Assembly: GCA_963576475.1 (NCBI GenBank)
Contig: OY754979.1
Coordinates: 32,185,778 to 32,249,777, forward strand
Origin: Molanna angustata
Lineage: Eukaryota; Arthropoda; Insecta; Trichoptera; Molannidae
Length of the DNA: 64,000 bases
Direction of reading: 5' to 3'
The translations under genes and the position numbers were made by a program. Under the pieces are notes generated by a model. It did no database searches and was not told where the DNA came from. It saw only the letters and a program-made list of their open reading frames with translations. This document shows positions 54,184 through 64,000 of the stretch, piece after piece; positions within the stretch are counted from its first letter, which is position 1, and every line of letters starts with the position of its first letter.

Positions 54184-54970
54184 TTTCTTCTTCTTCTGGT
54201 ATCCTGTCAGGAACCCCCAACGTTGGCGATCACTCTGGCGAATCCCTCTCTGTCCTGTACTATCCGGAATACCTGTTATACAGTTCGGAAGCCCTTCCAT
54301 TCCCTGATATTACGCAGACATCTGTTTCCTTCCAGTCCCTCGGCGACCATCAATCTTGACCTCCAGTATTAATTGGAGCAACTGGTATTTTTCTCCCCTC
54401 ATTAAATGCCCCAGATATGCGATCTTGCGGACCTTTATTGTAGACAGGAGTTGCCTAGTTGTCCTGGCTAGACTTAAGACTTCTGAATTTGTAACCAGAT
54501 CTATCCAGGGATTTTGTTCATTCTGCGATGCAACTACATCTCAAAAGCTTCCAACCTATTCATGGTATTAAGCTTCAACGTTCAAGTCTCACAGCCATAT
54601 AAAAACACACGACTTCTGTTAAATTATATTTAACAAATGTGAAAAATCATAAACATTGAAATATAGGTGATGTCAGAAAATTACGGCAGTAAAAAAATGA
54701 TTTAGATTTTTCCTGACGATGGCCCTGATTTGATGTTGAAGTATGGTGACCTGCTTACTATTGGCTGCGAGGAGAGAGAAAGCTTTACGACTAGTCCTGG
54801 ATTTAACACGCAAATTTTACTGTCTACCAAGTCGAATATTATTATTTCCCGGTAATCGTAAAGACCATAAACATTCCTCGTTGGCCGTCACCACCCTTTA
54901 TACTCCGTTAATGGTCCAAATTACCGCATCTTCTTCAGCATTCTCAAAACCTCCCGAGGAAATAATAAGG
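54184..54970 (-). pseudogene. AAG-tailed LINE 3' portion, degenerate
   Basis: The right-to-left element ends in AAGAAGAAG (plus CTTCTTCTTCTGG at 54188). It carries GC-richer sequence through about 54560 and continues, weakly, to 54970, where minus frames give RVFENAEEDAVIWTINGV and KAFSLLAANSKQVTILQHQI. The plus-strand 71- and 78-codon frames are shadows. No clean reverse transcriptase motif remains, so class is by tail and layout. Confidence 0.5.
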
Positions 54971-55439
54971 GCTTATTAATTTCTGAACATCGAGTTTTAG
55001 GTGAGCCATCTCTGACGCAATAAAATGTGCCCAAAGATCTGGAATTGCTCCAATAAAGATGGGTGGCTTTTCTTCTTTGTACTCCAACATTGAAAAATTA
55101 TATAACCTCACTTTTGATTGTTTTTTTAAACCAATTTTCGCCCTTTAAATACATAGTAGCGAAATAAATCAAATTATGAAAAAGAGTTTGTCAGTATTAT
55201 TAAAATAATTCAATTTACATTTATAAATGTAATATAAAAGAGCTTGGAATATGTTTTGTTCAATTCATCGTCACATATTTTCGTAATAAATGACTTATTC
55301 TGACGATGTTCCTCGCAAGAAATACGTCTTTAATCACAATATTCTGACGAATGTTTCAATAAATAAAGATACCTACTTTCTAATTATTAGGTTAACCTTA
55401 TATTTAGTGAATACTTTCCTGATTAGGTTATGCTTGTTA

Positions 55440-55640
55440 ATCTTCTTCTTATTCTTCTTCTTTATCCTCGCCATGTCCCGTTACACGGGGTCGGCTTTCC
55501 TAACCATGCAGCACCAATAGTTTCTCTGCTGCGTATCTTCCTTTTTTGATCCAGTTTCTTCATGATGTCCCTTTGGACATTCGTCAGCCAGGTGGTTTGG
55601 GGCCTTCCCCTCCCCCTCCTCTCAGTAGCCATTCTAGATT
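55440..55640 (-). pseudogene. RTE-B LINE C-terminus with AAG tail
   Basis: The minus-strand frame reads ERRGRGRPQTTWLTNVQRDI, KKLDQKRKIRSRETIGAAWL and GKPTPCNGTWRG. The RGRGRP.TTW...V..D block and a closing Gly/Thr-rich tail fit an RTE-like C-terminus of a different subfamily from 15275-15565. AAG-type tail at 55441-55463 (TTC on plus). No stop inside about 60 codons. It lies within the 194-bp tandem repeat and is younger than it. Confidence 0.75.
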
Positions 55641-55860
55641 AATAATAATCAAATAATGATCACTTCCTTGCACCCTACGCAAGTGGCAAGTTAATGGCCG
55701 TATGGCAATTTCTTCCAACTAACCAGTGTTTCCAGCCCAGAGAAGCAATATTTGCATGAGAAATAAATTTAAATAAATTTCTCCCCTGCTGGGAATCGAA
55801 CCCGGGACGTCCGCATAGAAACCGAATAGCTTACCAACTAGATTAACTAAATAATCTTGC
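55641..55860 (-). mobile_element. tRNA-derived SINE sharing its 3' end with LINE family C
   Basis: On the minus strand the head has AATCTAGTTGGTAAGC as A-box side and a perfect B-box GGTTCGATTCC inside CCCGGGTTCGATTCCCAGCA. Its 3' part contains (plus reading) ATGGCAATTTCTTCCAACTA and ACCAG, nearly the same as the family C LINE 3' UTR. No anticodon arm folds, so it is not a tRNA gene. Confidence 0.8.
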
Positions 55861-56280
55861 CTATTGGTTATTAGGTAAGGTTAGGTTAGTTTGGAATAAA
55901 TTATCAATTCTGACGATGTACCTTGCAAGAAACGCATCTTTATTCACAATATTCTGACAAATACTTCAAGAAATAAAGATACCTACGTTCTAATTCTTAG
56001 GTTTACCTAGATTATATTAATACTTCCTTGATAAGTTATGCTAGATTTTATTGCCTATTGGTTCGGTTAGGAAAGGTTAGGTTAGGTTGGAATTAATGAC
56101 CAATTCTGACGATGTGCCTCGCAAGAAACGCATTTTAAATCACAATATTCTGACGAATACTTCAATAAATATAGATACCTACTTTCTAATTATTAGGTTC
56201 ACCTAGATTACATTAATACTTTCCTGATTAGGTTATGCAAGATTATATTGCCTATTGGTTAGGTTAGGTTCGCTAATGAA

Positions 56281-56714
56281 AAGAACGATAAGGTAAAGTC
56301 TTCTTCAAAAATTATTTTTAATGATTTGTCCGCAAAGTATTACCTTTCAAAAATCGCAAATGTAATTCTGTCTCTTTTCTTTAAACAGCTATTACTTCGT
56401 AACAAAATATGATCCCACCTACATTTGTCGTGTTTCATTTAACTACTCTGTGTTTTCTTGATCAAATAACAACTAGCAGTGAACTGGTACTTCCTCAAAA
56501 CTCTTTTCTCTTACTAGATAACTCTTCTAATATTATTTCTTGTCATACCTTTTGTTTTTCTTTCTTTCTGCCTCTTTGAGTTTATCTTCATTGTTAGAAA
56601 CTTTCTCTTCTTGTCTACTTCGTTGGATTGTATGATCGTTTAACGTATACATGAGGAAAGGATCATGAACAATTGTTATGTCAAAAATTGACATAACAAA
56701 GCAGTTAATTATTT
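56281..56714. other. Gene-poor; short hairpin
   Basis: TTGTTATGTCAA faces TTGACATAACAA around AAA at 56672-56699, a 12-bp perfect stem. Nothing else is supported. Confidence 0.5.
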
Positions 56715-56990
56715 AAAAAAACGAGTCGGTTGTGACCAAACACTTCACTTACAAGTCATTCTATAAAGTATTCAAAATTTTTACGGAAAATATTCAACAT
56801 TTTCATGAAATGAGCTTATTTCATTATTTTTTATGAAAACTTGATAATTCATCAATGCCATTTTATAAAAGTGATGTGCTTTTTACCAATTTGAAAATAA
56901 CAAAATCATATTCTAAGTTTCCTGACTTGGGGTCATATTGAAATATTTGATAGTTAATAGTTACATTACCCATGATATTTAGTTAGACTA
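56715..56990 (-). repeat. E43 repeat, truncated minus copy
   Basis: AACTTGATAATTCATCAATG, AAAGTGATGTGCTTTTTACC and CTGACTTGGGGTCATATTGA follow the E43 order in reverse complement. It begins at the GGTTGTGACCAA edge. Confidence 0.7.
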
Positions 56991-57334
56991 TAGTCCGTGT
57001 GTTCCATGGTCGTAATTTGAACTAATATAAAATAATTATATGTGAAGTTTTGTGGTGAGTTCTTGTTGTTTAGTTGTTTGATTAAGTTGTTTACTGGTTT
57101 CAGAATAATCTCATGCTTCTTCAGCTGTCATGTCCTTATCTCGAGCTGTCATATTTTTTATCTTTAATTCCTTTTCTCGTACTATCTACCTCGAGACTGT
57201 TTTTGTTTACATCTCACATTTCCAATGGATGAAATGAATAATTTCTCCGTTTATCTTGAAGACCCTCTTCTTTTCAACGATTATTTTATTTATACAAATA
57301 AGTGGGTTACACAACACTTTTTTACTCCAAAATT
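56991..57334. other. No gene seen
   Basis: Unclassified. The frame 57225-57461 starts here but runs into the LINE tail and is treated as chance. Confidence 0.3.
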
Positions 57335-60300
57335 TGACAATATTTTTTTTTTATTACATATACCAAAAATTTACATAATTTTATATAAGCAACATAACAA
57401 ATTAATTGGTTTGGATTGGACCACCTCACCAAGCCAGGCCTGTTCCGAGGTGGTAGTCTAGTTACATAATATTAATTACTAAGTCATTGTAAGCTGTTAT
57501 ATAGAATGATTATGTAGCCCATGGTCCACTTATTGAGTCCTATGTTAATAGTTTTGTTGTGTATGTTGTTATGAATTGAGAATTTGCTAACAATAGTTGA
57601 TCCCTTTGTTATATAACCATGTTTGTATTGTATGTATGTTGTTATGAATTGAGAATTTGCTGACAATAGTTGATCCCTTTGTTATATAACCATGTTTGTA
57701 TTGTATGTATGTTGTTATGAATTGAGAATTTGCTGACAATAGTTGATCCCTTTGTTATATAACCATGTTTGTATTGTATGTATGTTGTTATGAATTGAGA
57801 ATTTGCTGACAATAGTTGATCCCTTTGTTATATAACCATGTTTGTATTGTATGTATGTTGTTATGAATTGAGAATTTGCTGACAATAGTTGATCCCTTTG
57901 TTATATAACCATGTTTGTATTGTATGTATGTTGTTATGAATTGAGAATTTGCTGACAATAGTTGATCCCTTTGTTATATAACCATGTTTGTATTGTATGT
58001 ATGTTGTTATGAATTGAGAATTTGCTGACAATAGTTGATCCCTTTGTTATATAACCATGTTTGTATTGTATGTATGTTGTTATGAATTGAGAATTTGCTG
58101 ACAATAGTTGATCCCTTTGTTATATAACCATATTTGTATTGTATGTATGTTGTTATGAATTGAGAATTTTCTGACGATAGTTGATCCCTTTGTTATATAA
58201 CCATGTTTGTATTGTATGTATGTTGTTATGAATTGAGAATTTGCTGACAATAGTTGATCCCTTTGTTATATAACCATGTTTGTATTGTATGTATGTTGTT
58301 ATGAATTGAGAATTTGCTGACAGTAGTTGATCCCTTTGTTATATAACCATGTTTGTATTGTATGTATGTTGTTATGAATTGAGAATTTGCTGACAATAGT
58401 TGATCCCTTTGTTATATAACCATGTTTGTATTGTATGTATGTTGTTATGAATTGAGAATTTGCTGACAATAGTTGATCCCTTTGTTATATAACCATGTTT
58501 GTATTGTATGTATGTTGTTATGAATTGAGAATTTGCTGACAATAGTTGATCCCTTTGTTATATAACCATGTTTGTATTGTATGTATGTTGTTATGAATTG
58601 AGAATTTGCTGACAATAGTTGATCCCTTTGTTATATAACCATGTTTGTATTGTATGTATGTTGTTATGAATTGAGAATTTGCTGACAGTAGTTGATCCCT
58701 TTGTTATATAACCATGTTTGTATTGTATGTATGTTGTTATGAATTGAGAATTTGCTGACAATAGTTGATCCCTTTGTTATATAACCATGTTTGTATTGTA
58801 TGTATGTTGTTATGAATTGAGAATTTGCTGACAATAGTTGATCCCTTTGTTATATAACCATGTTTGTATTGTATGTATGTTGTTATGAATTGAGAATTTG
58901 CTGACAATAGTTGATCCCTTTGTTATATAACCATGTTTGTATTGTATGTATGTTGTTATGAATTGAGAATTTGCTGACAATAGTTGATCCCTTTGTTATA
59001 TAACCATGTTTGTATTGTATGTATGTTGTTATGAATTGAGAATTTGCTGACAGTAGTTGATCCCTTTGTTATATAACCATGTTTGTATTGTATGTATGTT
59101 GTTATGAATTGAGAATTTGCTGACAATAGTTGATCCCTTTGTTATATAACCATGTTTGTATTGTATGTATGTTGTTATGAATTGAGAATTTGCTGACAGT
59201 AGTTGATCCCTTTGTTATATAACCATGTTTGTATTGTATGTATGTTGTTATGAATTGAGAATTTGCTGACAATAGTTGATCCCTTTGTTATATAACCATG
59301 TTTGTATTGTATGTATGTTGTTATGAATTGAGAATTTGCTGACAATAGTTGATCCCTTTGTTATATAACCATGTTTGTATTGTATGTATGTTGTTATGAA
59401 TTGAGAATTTGCTGACAATAGTTGATCCCTTTGTTATATAACCATGTTTGTATTGTATGTATGTTGTTATGAATTGAGAATTTGCTGTCAATAGTTGATC
59501 CCTTTGTTATATAACCATGTTTGTATTGTATGTATGTTGTTATGAATTGAGAATTTGCTGACAATAGTTGATCCCTTTGTTATATAACCATGTTTGTATT
59601 GTATGTATGTTGTTATGAATTGAGAATTTGCTGACAATAGTTGATCCCTTTGTTATATAACCATGTTTGTATTGTATGTATGTTGTTATGAATTGAGAAT
59701 TTGCTGACAATAGTTGATCCCTTTGTTATATAACCATGTTTGTATTGTATGTATGTTGTTATGAATTGAGAATTTGCTGACAATAGTTGATCCCTTTGTT
59801 ATATAACCATGTTTGTATTGTATGTATGTTGTTATGAATTGAGAATTTGCTGACAATAGTTGATCCCTTTGTTATATAACCATGTTTGTATTGTATGTAT
59901 GTTGTTATGAATTGAGAATTTGCTGACAATAGTTGATCCCTTTGTTATATAACCATGTTTGTATTGTATGTATGTTGTTATGAATTGAGAATTTGCTGAC
60001 AGTAGTTGATCCCTTTGTTATATAACCATGTTTGTATTGTATGTATGTTGTTATGAATTGAGAATTTGCTGACAATAGTTGATCCCTTTGTTATATAACC
60101 ATGTTTGTATTGTATGTATGTTGTTATGAATTGAGAATTTGCTGACAATAGTTGATCCCTTTGTTATATAACCATGTTTGTATTGTATGTATGTTGTTAT
60201 GAATTGAGAATTTGCTGACAATAGTTGATCCCTTTGTTATATAACCATGTTTGTATTGTATGTATGTTGTTATGAATTGAGAATTTGCTGACAATAGTTG

Positions 60301-60700
60301 ATCCCTTTGTTATATAACCATGTTTGTATTGTATGTATGTTGTTATGAATTGAGAATTTGCTGACAATAGTTGATCCCTTTGTTATATAACCATGTTTGT
60401 ATTGTATGTTTAAGTCTTGAATATTAAATGTATGTCCTTTATATCTTTTGCAACTAAATTTAGGATCTTTGGAGCCAAGTATTGATAATGTCTTTGTCCG
60501 TATGTAGTGTTTGTCTTCGGAGTGATTAGTAGATGTCTGTGTCTTGTATCGTGAGAATGTTGAGCAGTGATATGGTTTTTCTTATCATTTTTAAAGTGAA
60601 AAAGAATTTGTTTAATATAGAGTTGTGCTGTAGTTAGTACGTTAAAGTCTTTAAATAGTTGAATGGTCGGGAAATGGAAAGGTTTTTCCAACTGTCGATT
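57335..60700 (-). mobile_element. LINE 3' part with 73-bp minisatellite, 39 units (family G, copy 2)
   Basis: The minus strand reads first a coding end (60691-60410): PTIQLFKDFNVLTTAQLYIK, HSHDTRHRHLLITPKT, then TYGQRHYQYLAPKILNLVAK and a stop. The LF...NILT..QLY..., H.TR......P and YLAP.ILN..P blocks are the C-terminus of Jockey/CR1-like reverse transcriptases. Then the 3' UTR consists mostly of 39 minisatellite units (60408 down to 57565). A unique stretch with the landmark GAGGTGGTAGTCTAGTTACA follows, and an A-run ends it at about 57346. The same order with 7 units is at 36700-37640, so the array belongs to the element. Confidence 0.88.
57565..60408. repeat. 73-bp minisatellite, 39 units
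   Basis: Units start GTTGTTATGAATTGAGAATT at 57565 and every 73 bases to 60339 (38 intervals of 73), with no length change. Variants are rare single bases. GACAGTAG replaces GACAATAG in units 11, 16, 21, 23 and 34; unit 1 has GCTAACAAT, unit 9 TTTTCTGACGATAG, unit 27 GCTGTCAATAG. Confidence 0.98.
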
Positions 60701-60779
60701 CGTTCATGAGATTTCAATTCTCTTAATGAATCGACATTATTAAGCCAAGATGCGTGTACGAAGGAAAATTTTGAATGGT
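60701..60779 (-). other. Junction between LINE G and E17
   Basis: Minus reading LRELKSHERIDSWKN may extend the LINE coding end in another frame. The boundary with the inverted E17 unit is near 60780. Confidence 0.4.
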
Positions 60780-63715
60780 GTAGTGGACTTTTGGACTGCA
60801 AGCTAATAACACCAACTAGAGGCCTCGCAGCATATATGTTCCCATACATGGATTTACTCAGAATTCGGAGTAGAACATTTTATGTGAGTTTTGTGTGTGT
60901 ATGTGTGTGTGTCTGTGTGTCTGTCTGTGTGTCCGTCCCCCCCTTATAACTTTTGATCCGCTCAATTCACAGAGCCCAAATTTTTAGAATATATAAACAG
61001 TTATAGGCCTACAAAACTTTTATACTCAGAATTGTGAATTTTTGTTTCAGTCAAGGGTTATCAACTTTTGAAATTTTGATTTATTTTTCCATATATCTCA
61101 GAAACCGTAAAAGATAGAACGCTGAAAATTGGTATAAACATAGACAAATACAAAATCTCAAATCAGTTTTTTTTTTAAATTCTAGTGTTTCTCAAACATT
61201 TTTCATTAAGAAAAATATTTTTATATGATAAATTTATGAGTTTAACTGCCTATATTTCCAATTTTTTTTAAATATCGAAAAAAGCCGAAAGACCCCAACT
61301 ATAAAATTAAATTTTCTATAACTAGTTGCATGTAACACATGAGATCCAACTGTCGATAGCGATAGTATGTATAGTTGAAGAATATGTACCAAACTATAAA
61401 CCCATAGATACAAATTATTGAATATTTTCAGATATTTTGTTTTCTATACAACATATGTAGGTATGTATGTCAAGATAGGATAGTATGGAGGAAGATCCTT
61501 TTTCCTACCCAGAATATGCAAATAGCATGATGGTATGTATGTATGTTTGGAGATGAAGTATCAAACTATTAAGTCTTCTTACATATTGTGTATAGGCGAC
61601 TGCCATACAAAATGTATGAAGCGATGTCGTCACTAAATTCAATTTTTAAAAAAATTGTTAAAAAATAATTGAGATCTTCTACTACAATGTTAATATTTTT
61701 TATAGAAAATTAAATTATCTAGTTGGGGTGTTTCGGCTTTTTTCGATAATTGTAAAAGTTTTGGAAATATAGGCAGTTAAACTCATAAATTTATAATAAA
61801 AAAAATATTTTTCTTAATAAAAAATGTTTGAGAAACCCTGGAATTTTTTTGAAAAAACTAATTTGAGATTTTGTATTTGTCTATGTTTGTACCAATTTTC
61901 AGCGTTCTACCGTTTATGGTTTCTGAGATATATGGAAAAATAAAATAAAAATTCAAAAGTTGATAACCCCTGACTGAAACAAAAATTCAAAATTCCGAGT
62001 ATAAAAGTTTTGTAGGCCTGTAACTGTTTATATATTCTGAAATTTTAGGCTCTGTAAATTGAGCGGATCAAAAGTTATAAGGGGGGGACGGACACACAGA
62101 CACACACACACACAGACACACGAAATGTTCTACTCCGAATTCTGAGTAAATCCGTGTATGGAACATATATGCTGCGAAGCCTCTAAGTTGGTGTTTTTTG
62201 ACTTCAAAGTTGGAAAATCCATGAAAAAAGTAGACCTCTCCATACAATTCTCGCGTATTCTGGCTTGATACATTGTCGATATGTTAAGAGAACAAAGTTC
62301 TCCTGAACAAATCGACAGTTGGATTAATGCATGTAACACATGAGATCCAACTGTCGATAGCGATAGTATGTATAGTTGAAGAATATGTACCAAACTATAA
62401 ACCCATAGATACAAATTATTGAATATTTTCAGATATTTTGTTTTCTATACAACATATGTAGGTATGTATGTCAAGATAGGATAGTATGGAAGAAGATCCT
62501 TTTTCCTACCCAGAATATGCAAATTGCATGATGGTATGTATGTATGTTTGGAGATGAAGTAAAGTCTTCTTACATATTGTGTATAGGCGACTGCCATACA
62601 AAATGTATGAAGCGATGTCGTCACTAAATTCAATTTTTAAAAAAATTGTTAAAAAAAAATTGAGATCTTCTTCTACAATGTTAATATTTTTTATAGAAAA
62701 TTAAATTATCTAGTTGGGGTGTTTCGGCTTTTTTCGATAATTGTAAAAGTTTTGGAAATATAGGCAGTTAAACTCATAAATTTATCATAAAAAAAATATT
62801 TTTCTTAATAAAAAATGTTTGAGAAACCCTGGAATTTTTTTGAAAAAACTAATTTGAGATTTTGTATTTGTCTATGTTTGTACCAATTTTCAGCGTTCTA
62901 CCGTTTATGGTTTCTGAGATATATGGAAAAATAAAATAAAAATTCAAAAGTTGATAACCCCTGACTGAAACAAAAATTCAAAATTCCGAGTATAAAAGTT
63001 TTGTAGGCCTGTAACTGTTTATATATTCTGAAATTTTAGGCTCTGTAAATTGAGCGGATCAAAAGTTATAAGGGGGGGACGGACACACAGACACACACAC
63101 ACACAGACACACAGACACACGAAATGTTCTACTCCGAATTCTGAGTAAATCCGTGTATGGAACATATATGCTGCGAAGCCTCTAAGTTGGTGTTTTTTGA
63201 CTTCAAAGTTGGAAAATCCATGAAAAAAGTAGACCTCTCCATACAATTCTCGCGTATTCTGGCTTGATACATTGTCGATATGTTAAGAGAACAAAGTTCT
63301 CCTGAACAAATCGACAGTTGGATAAATATTAACATTGTATTAGCACATCTCAAATTTTTTTTAACAATTTTTATATAAATTGAATTTAGTGACGACATTG
63401 CTTCATACAATTTGTATGGAAGTAGCCTACTCACAATATCTAAGAAGACTTAATAATTTGATACTAATCTCCAAACATACATACATACATACCATCATGC
63501 TATTTTCACATTCTGGGTAGGATCAAAGGACTGACCTCCATACTATCCTATCTTGACATACATACCTAGGTACATGTGTTGTATAGAAAACCATATATCT
63601 TAAAATATTAAATAATTTGTATTTATGGGTTTATAGTTTGGTACTTATTCTTCAACTGTACATACTATCACTATCGACAGTTGGATCTCATGTGTTACAT
63701 GCAACTAGTTAATAA
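60780..63715. repeat. E17 complex: tandem and inverted units
   Basis: Four units are present. An inverted, partial unit occupies 60780-61321 and ends at AACTAGTTGC. A direct unit of about 1005 bases (61322-62327) is followed by a second direct unit of about 995 bases (62328-63323). Last comes an inverted partial unit (63324-63712) ending GCAACTAGTT. Each direct unit begins near ATCCAACTGTCGATAG and closes with AACAAATCGACAGTTGGAT, giving a 14-bp inverted pair (ATCCAACTGTCGAT). Inside are ATGGTATGTATGTATGTTTG, GTTGGGGTGTTTCGGCTTTT and a GGGGGGACGGACACACAGAC microsatellite. No transposase. The two direct units are nearly identical, so their duplication is recent. Minus-strand frames near 62130-62414 and 63019-63434 are carried by the repeat. 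Confidence 0.85.
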
Positions 63716-64000
63716 TCACTTTAATGAGAGCATGAGAGCATATCTGAACTTCACAAGAAAATTCACGGTCTAGCTACGACCACCTCTACCCGCTCCGCAT
63801 ATGGGGACTGAAAACGGCCCCATGACAAAGAATGCATGGCACGAAGAGTAGCTCTAGAAGCTCCTATAGACTCGTGGTCTCAGCACAATAGTGCAAAAAA
63901 TGACATGAAAATCGTGAAAATAATATTCACAGACATAGTATGGTAAAACTCGCAGTATGTGCTTTTGACGTGATACCCATTGAGAAATTTACACAAGAAA
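63716..64000 (+). repeat. Fragment of the 50-kb SINE-like family
   Basis: CCCGCTCCGCATATGGGGAC, ACGGCCCCATGACAAAGAAT and GCATGGCACGAAGAGTAGCT parallel 50268-50400 (CCCGCTCTGCATATGGGGAC, GGCCCCTCCACAGAACGC). The edge of the window cuts it. Confidence 0.65.

Larger units (their letters stand above)
55270..56280 (+). repeat. ~194-bp tandem repeat, three units, one interrupted
   Basis: ATTCTGACGATGT begins units near 55297, 55910 and 56104; the last two are about 194 bases apart. Each has CGCAAGAAA, CACAATATTCTGACGAATA and GATACCTACTTTCTAATTAT, then ATTGCCTATTGGTTAGG and GGTTAGGTTAGGTT. An RTE-B end and a SINE (55440-55860) interrupt unit 1. Confidence 0.85.

Noticed and set aside
56060..56095. 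Interstitial telomere (TTAGG)n
   Set aside because: Only two to three units, embedded in each unit of a 194-bp tandem repeat; not a telomeric tract.
57565..60408. CRISPR-like array
   Set aside because: The 73-bp units are contiguous and identical, with no unique spacers, and the setting is an animal LINE 3' UTR.

Overview
The window is AT-rich eukaryotic DNA without operons or dense coding. It most likely comes from an insect, and a moth or butterfly is the best guess. The signs are many 5'-truncated non-LTR retrotransposons with short tandem tails (TACA, AAG, ATTC), tRNA-headed SINEs, GGTTA-type motifs and small TA-flanked or 8-bp-flanked DNA transposons. The species cannot be named from the sequence alone. 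I find no convincing host gene. Almost every open frame above 60 codons that can be recognised is a broken piece of a transposable element.

Layout. 0-4 kb: two LINE fragments, then a ~59-bp satellite split by an insertion that carries a perfect 231-bp inverted repeat and a 396-bp direct duplication. 4-8 kb: RTE-like LINE ends, a hAT-type MITE interrupting an older reading frame, and a broken reverse transcriptase. 8.7-10.4 kb: a 144-bp dimeric satellite with a LINE inside it. 10.7-12 kb: a long palindrome and a tRNA-derived SINE split by a TA-flanked MITE. 14.9-22 kb: LINE remnants of L2-, RTE-, Jockey- and RNase-H-bearing types, plus a CA-rich repeat family (here E17). 24-25.7 kb: an internally deleted pogo-like DNA transposon whose two ends and target duplication are intact. 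25.7-32 kb: LINE fragments, two hairpins and one candidate exon. 32-45 kb: copies of an unclassified family (E43), an L2-like LINE with tandemly repeated C-terminal codons, a LINE whose 3' UTR holds a 73-bp minisatellite (7 units), the best-preserved RTE-like copy (40.7-41.4 kb), and a fold-back hAT element. 45-57 kb: further LINE and SINE debris. 57.3-60.7 kb: a second copy of the minisatellite LINE, with 39 units. 60.8-63.7 kb: tandem and inverted E17 units.

How it fits together. Nested insertions with readable target duplications give a relative chronology (MITE in SINE, SINE in ATTC-tailed element, LINE tail in LINE, LINE in satellite, hAT in old frame). By hand count about 24 of 31 LINE fragments lie on the minus strand. 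That bias, with many near-perfect inverted repeats, makes a small-RNA source locus (piRNA cluster or hairpin-siRNA) a hypothesis worth testing, but the sequence alone does not show it. Family names such as E17, E43, R3, RTE-A and RTE-B are labels used only here.
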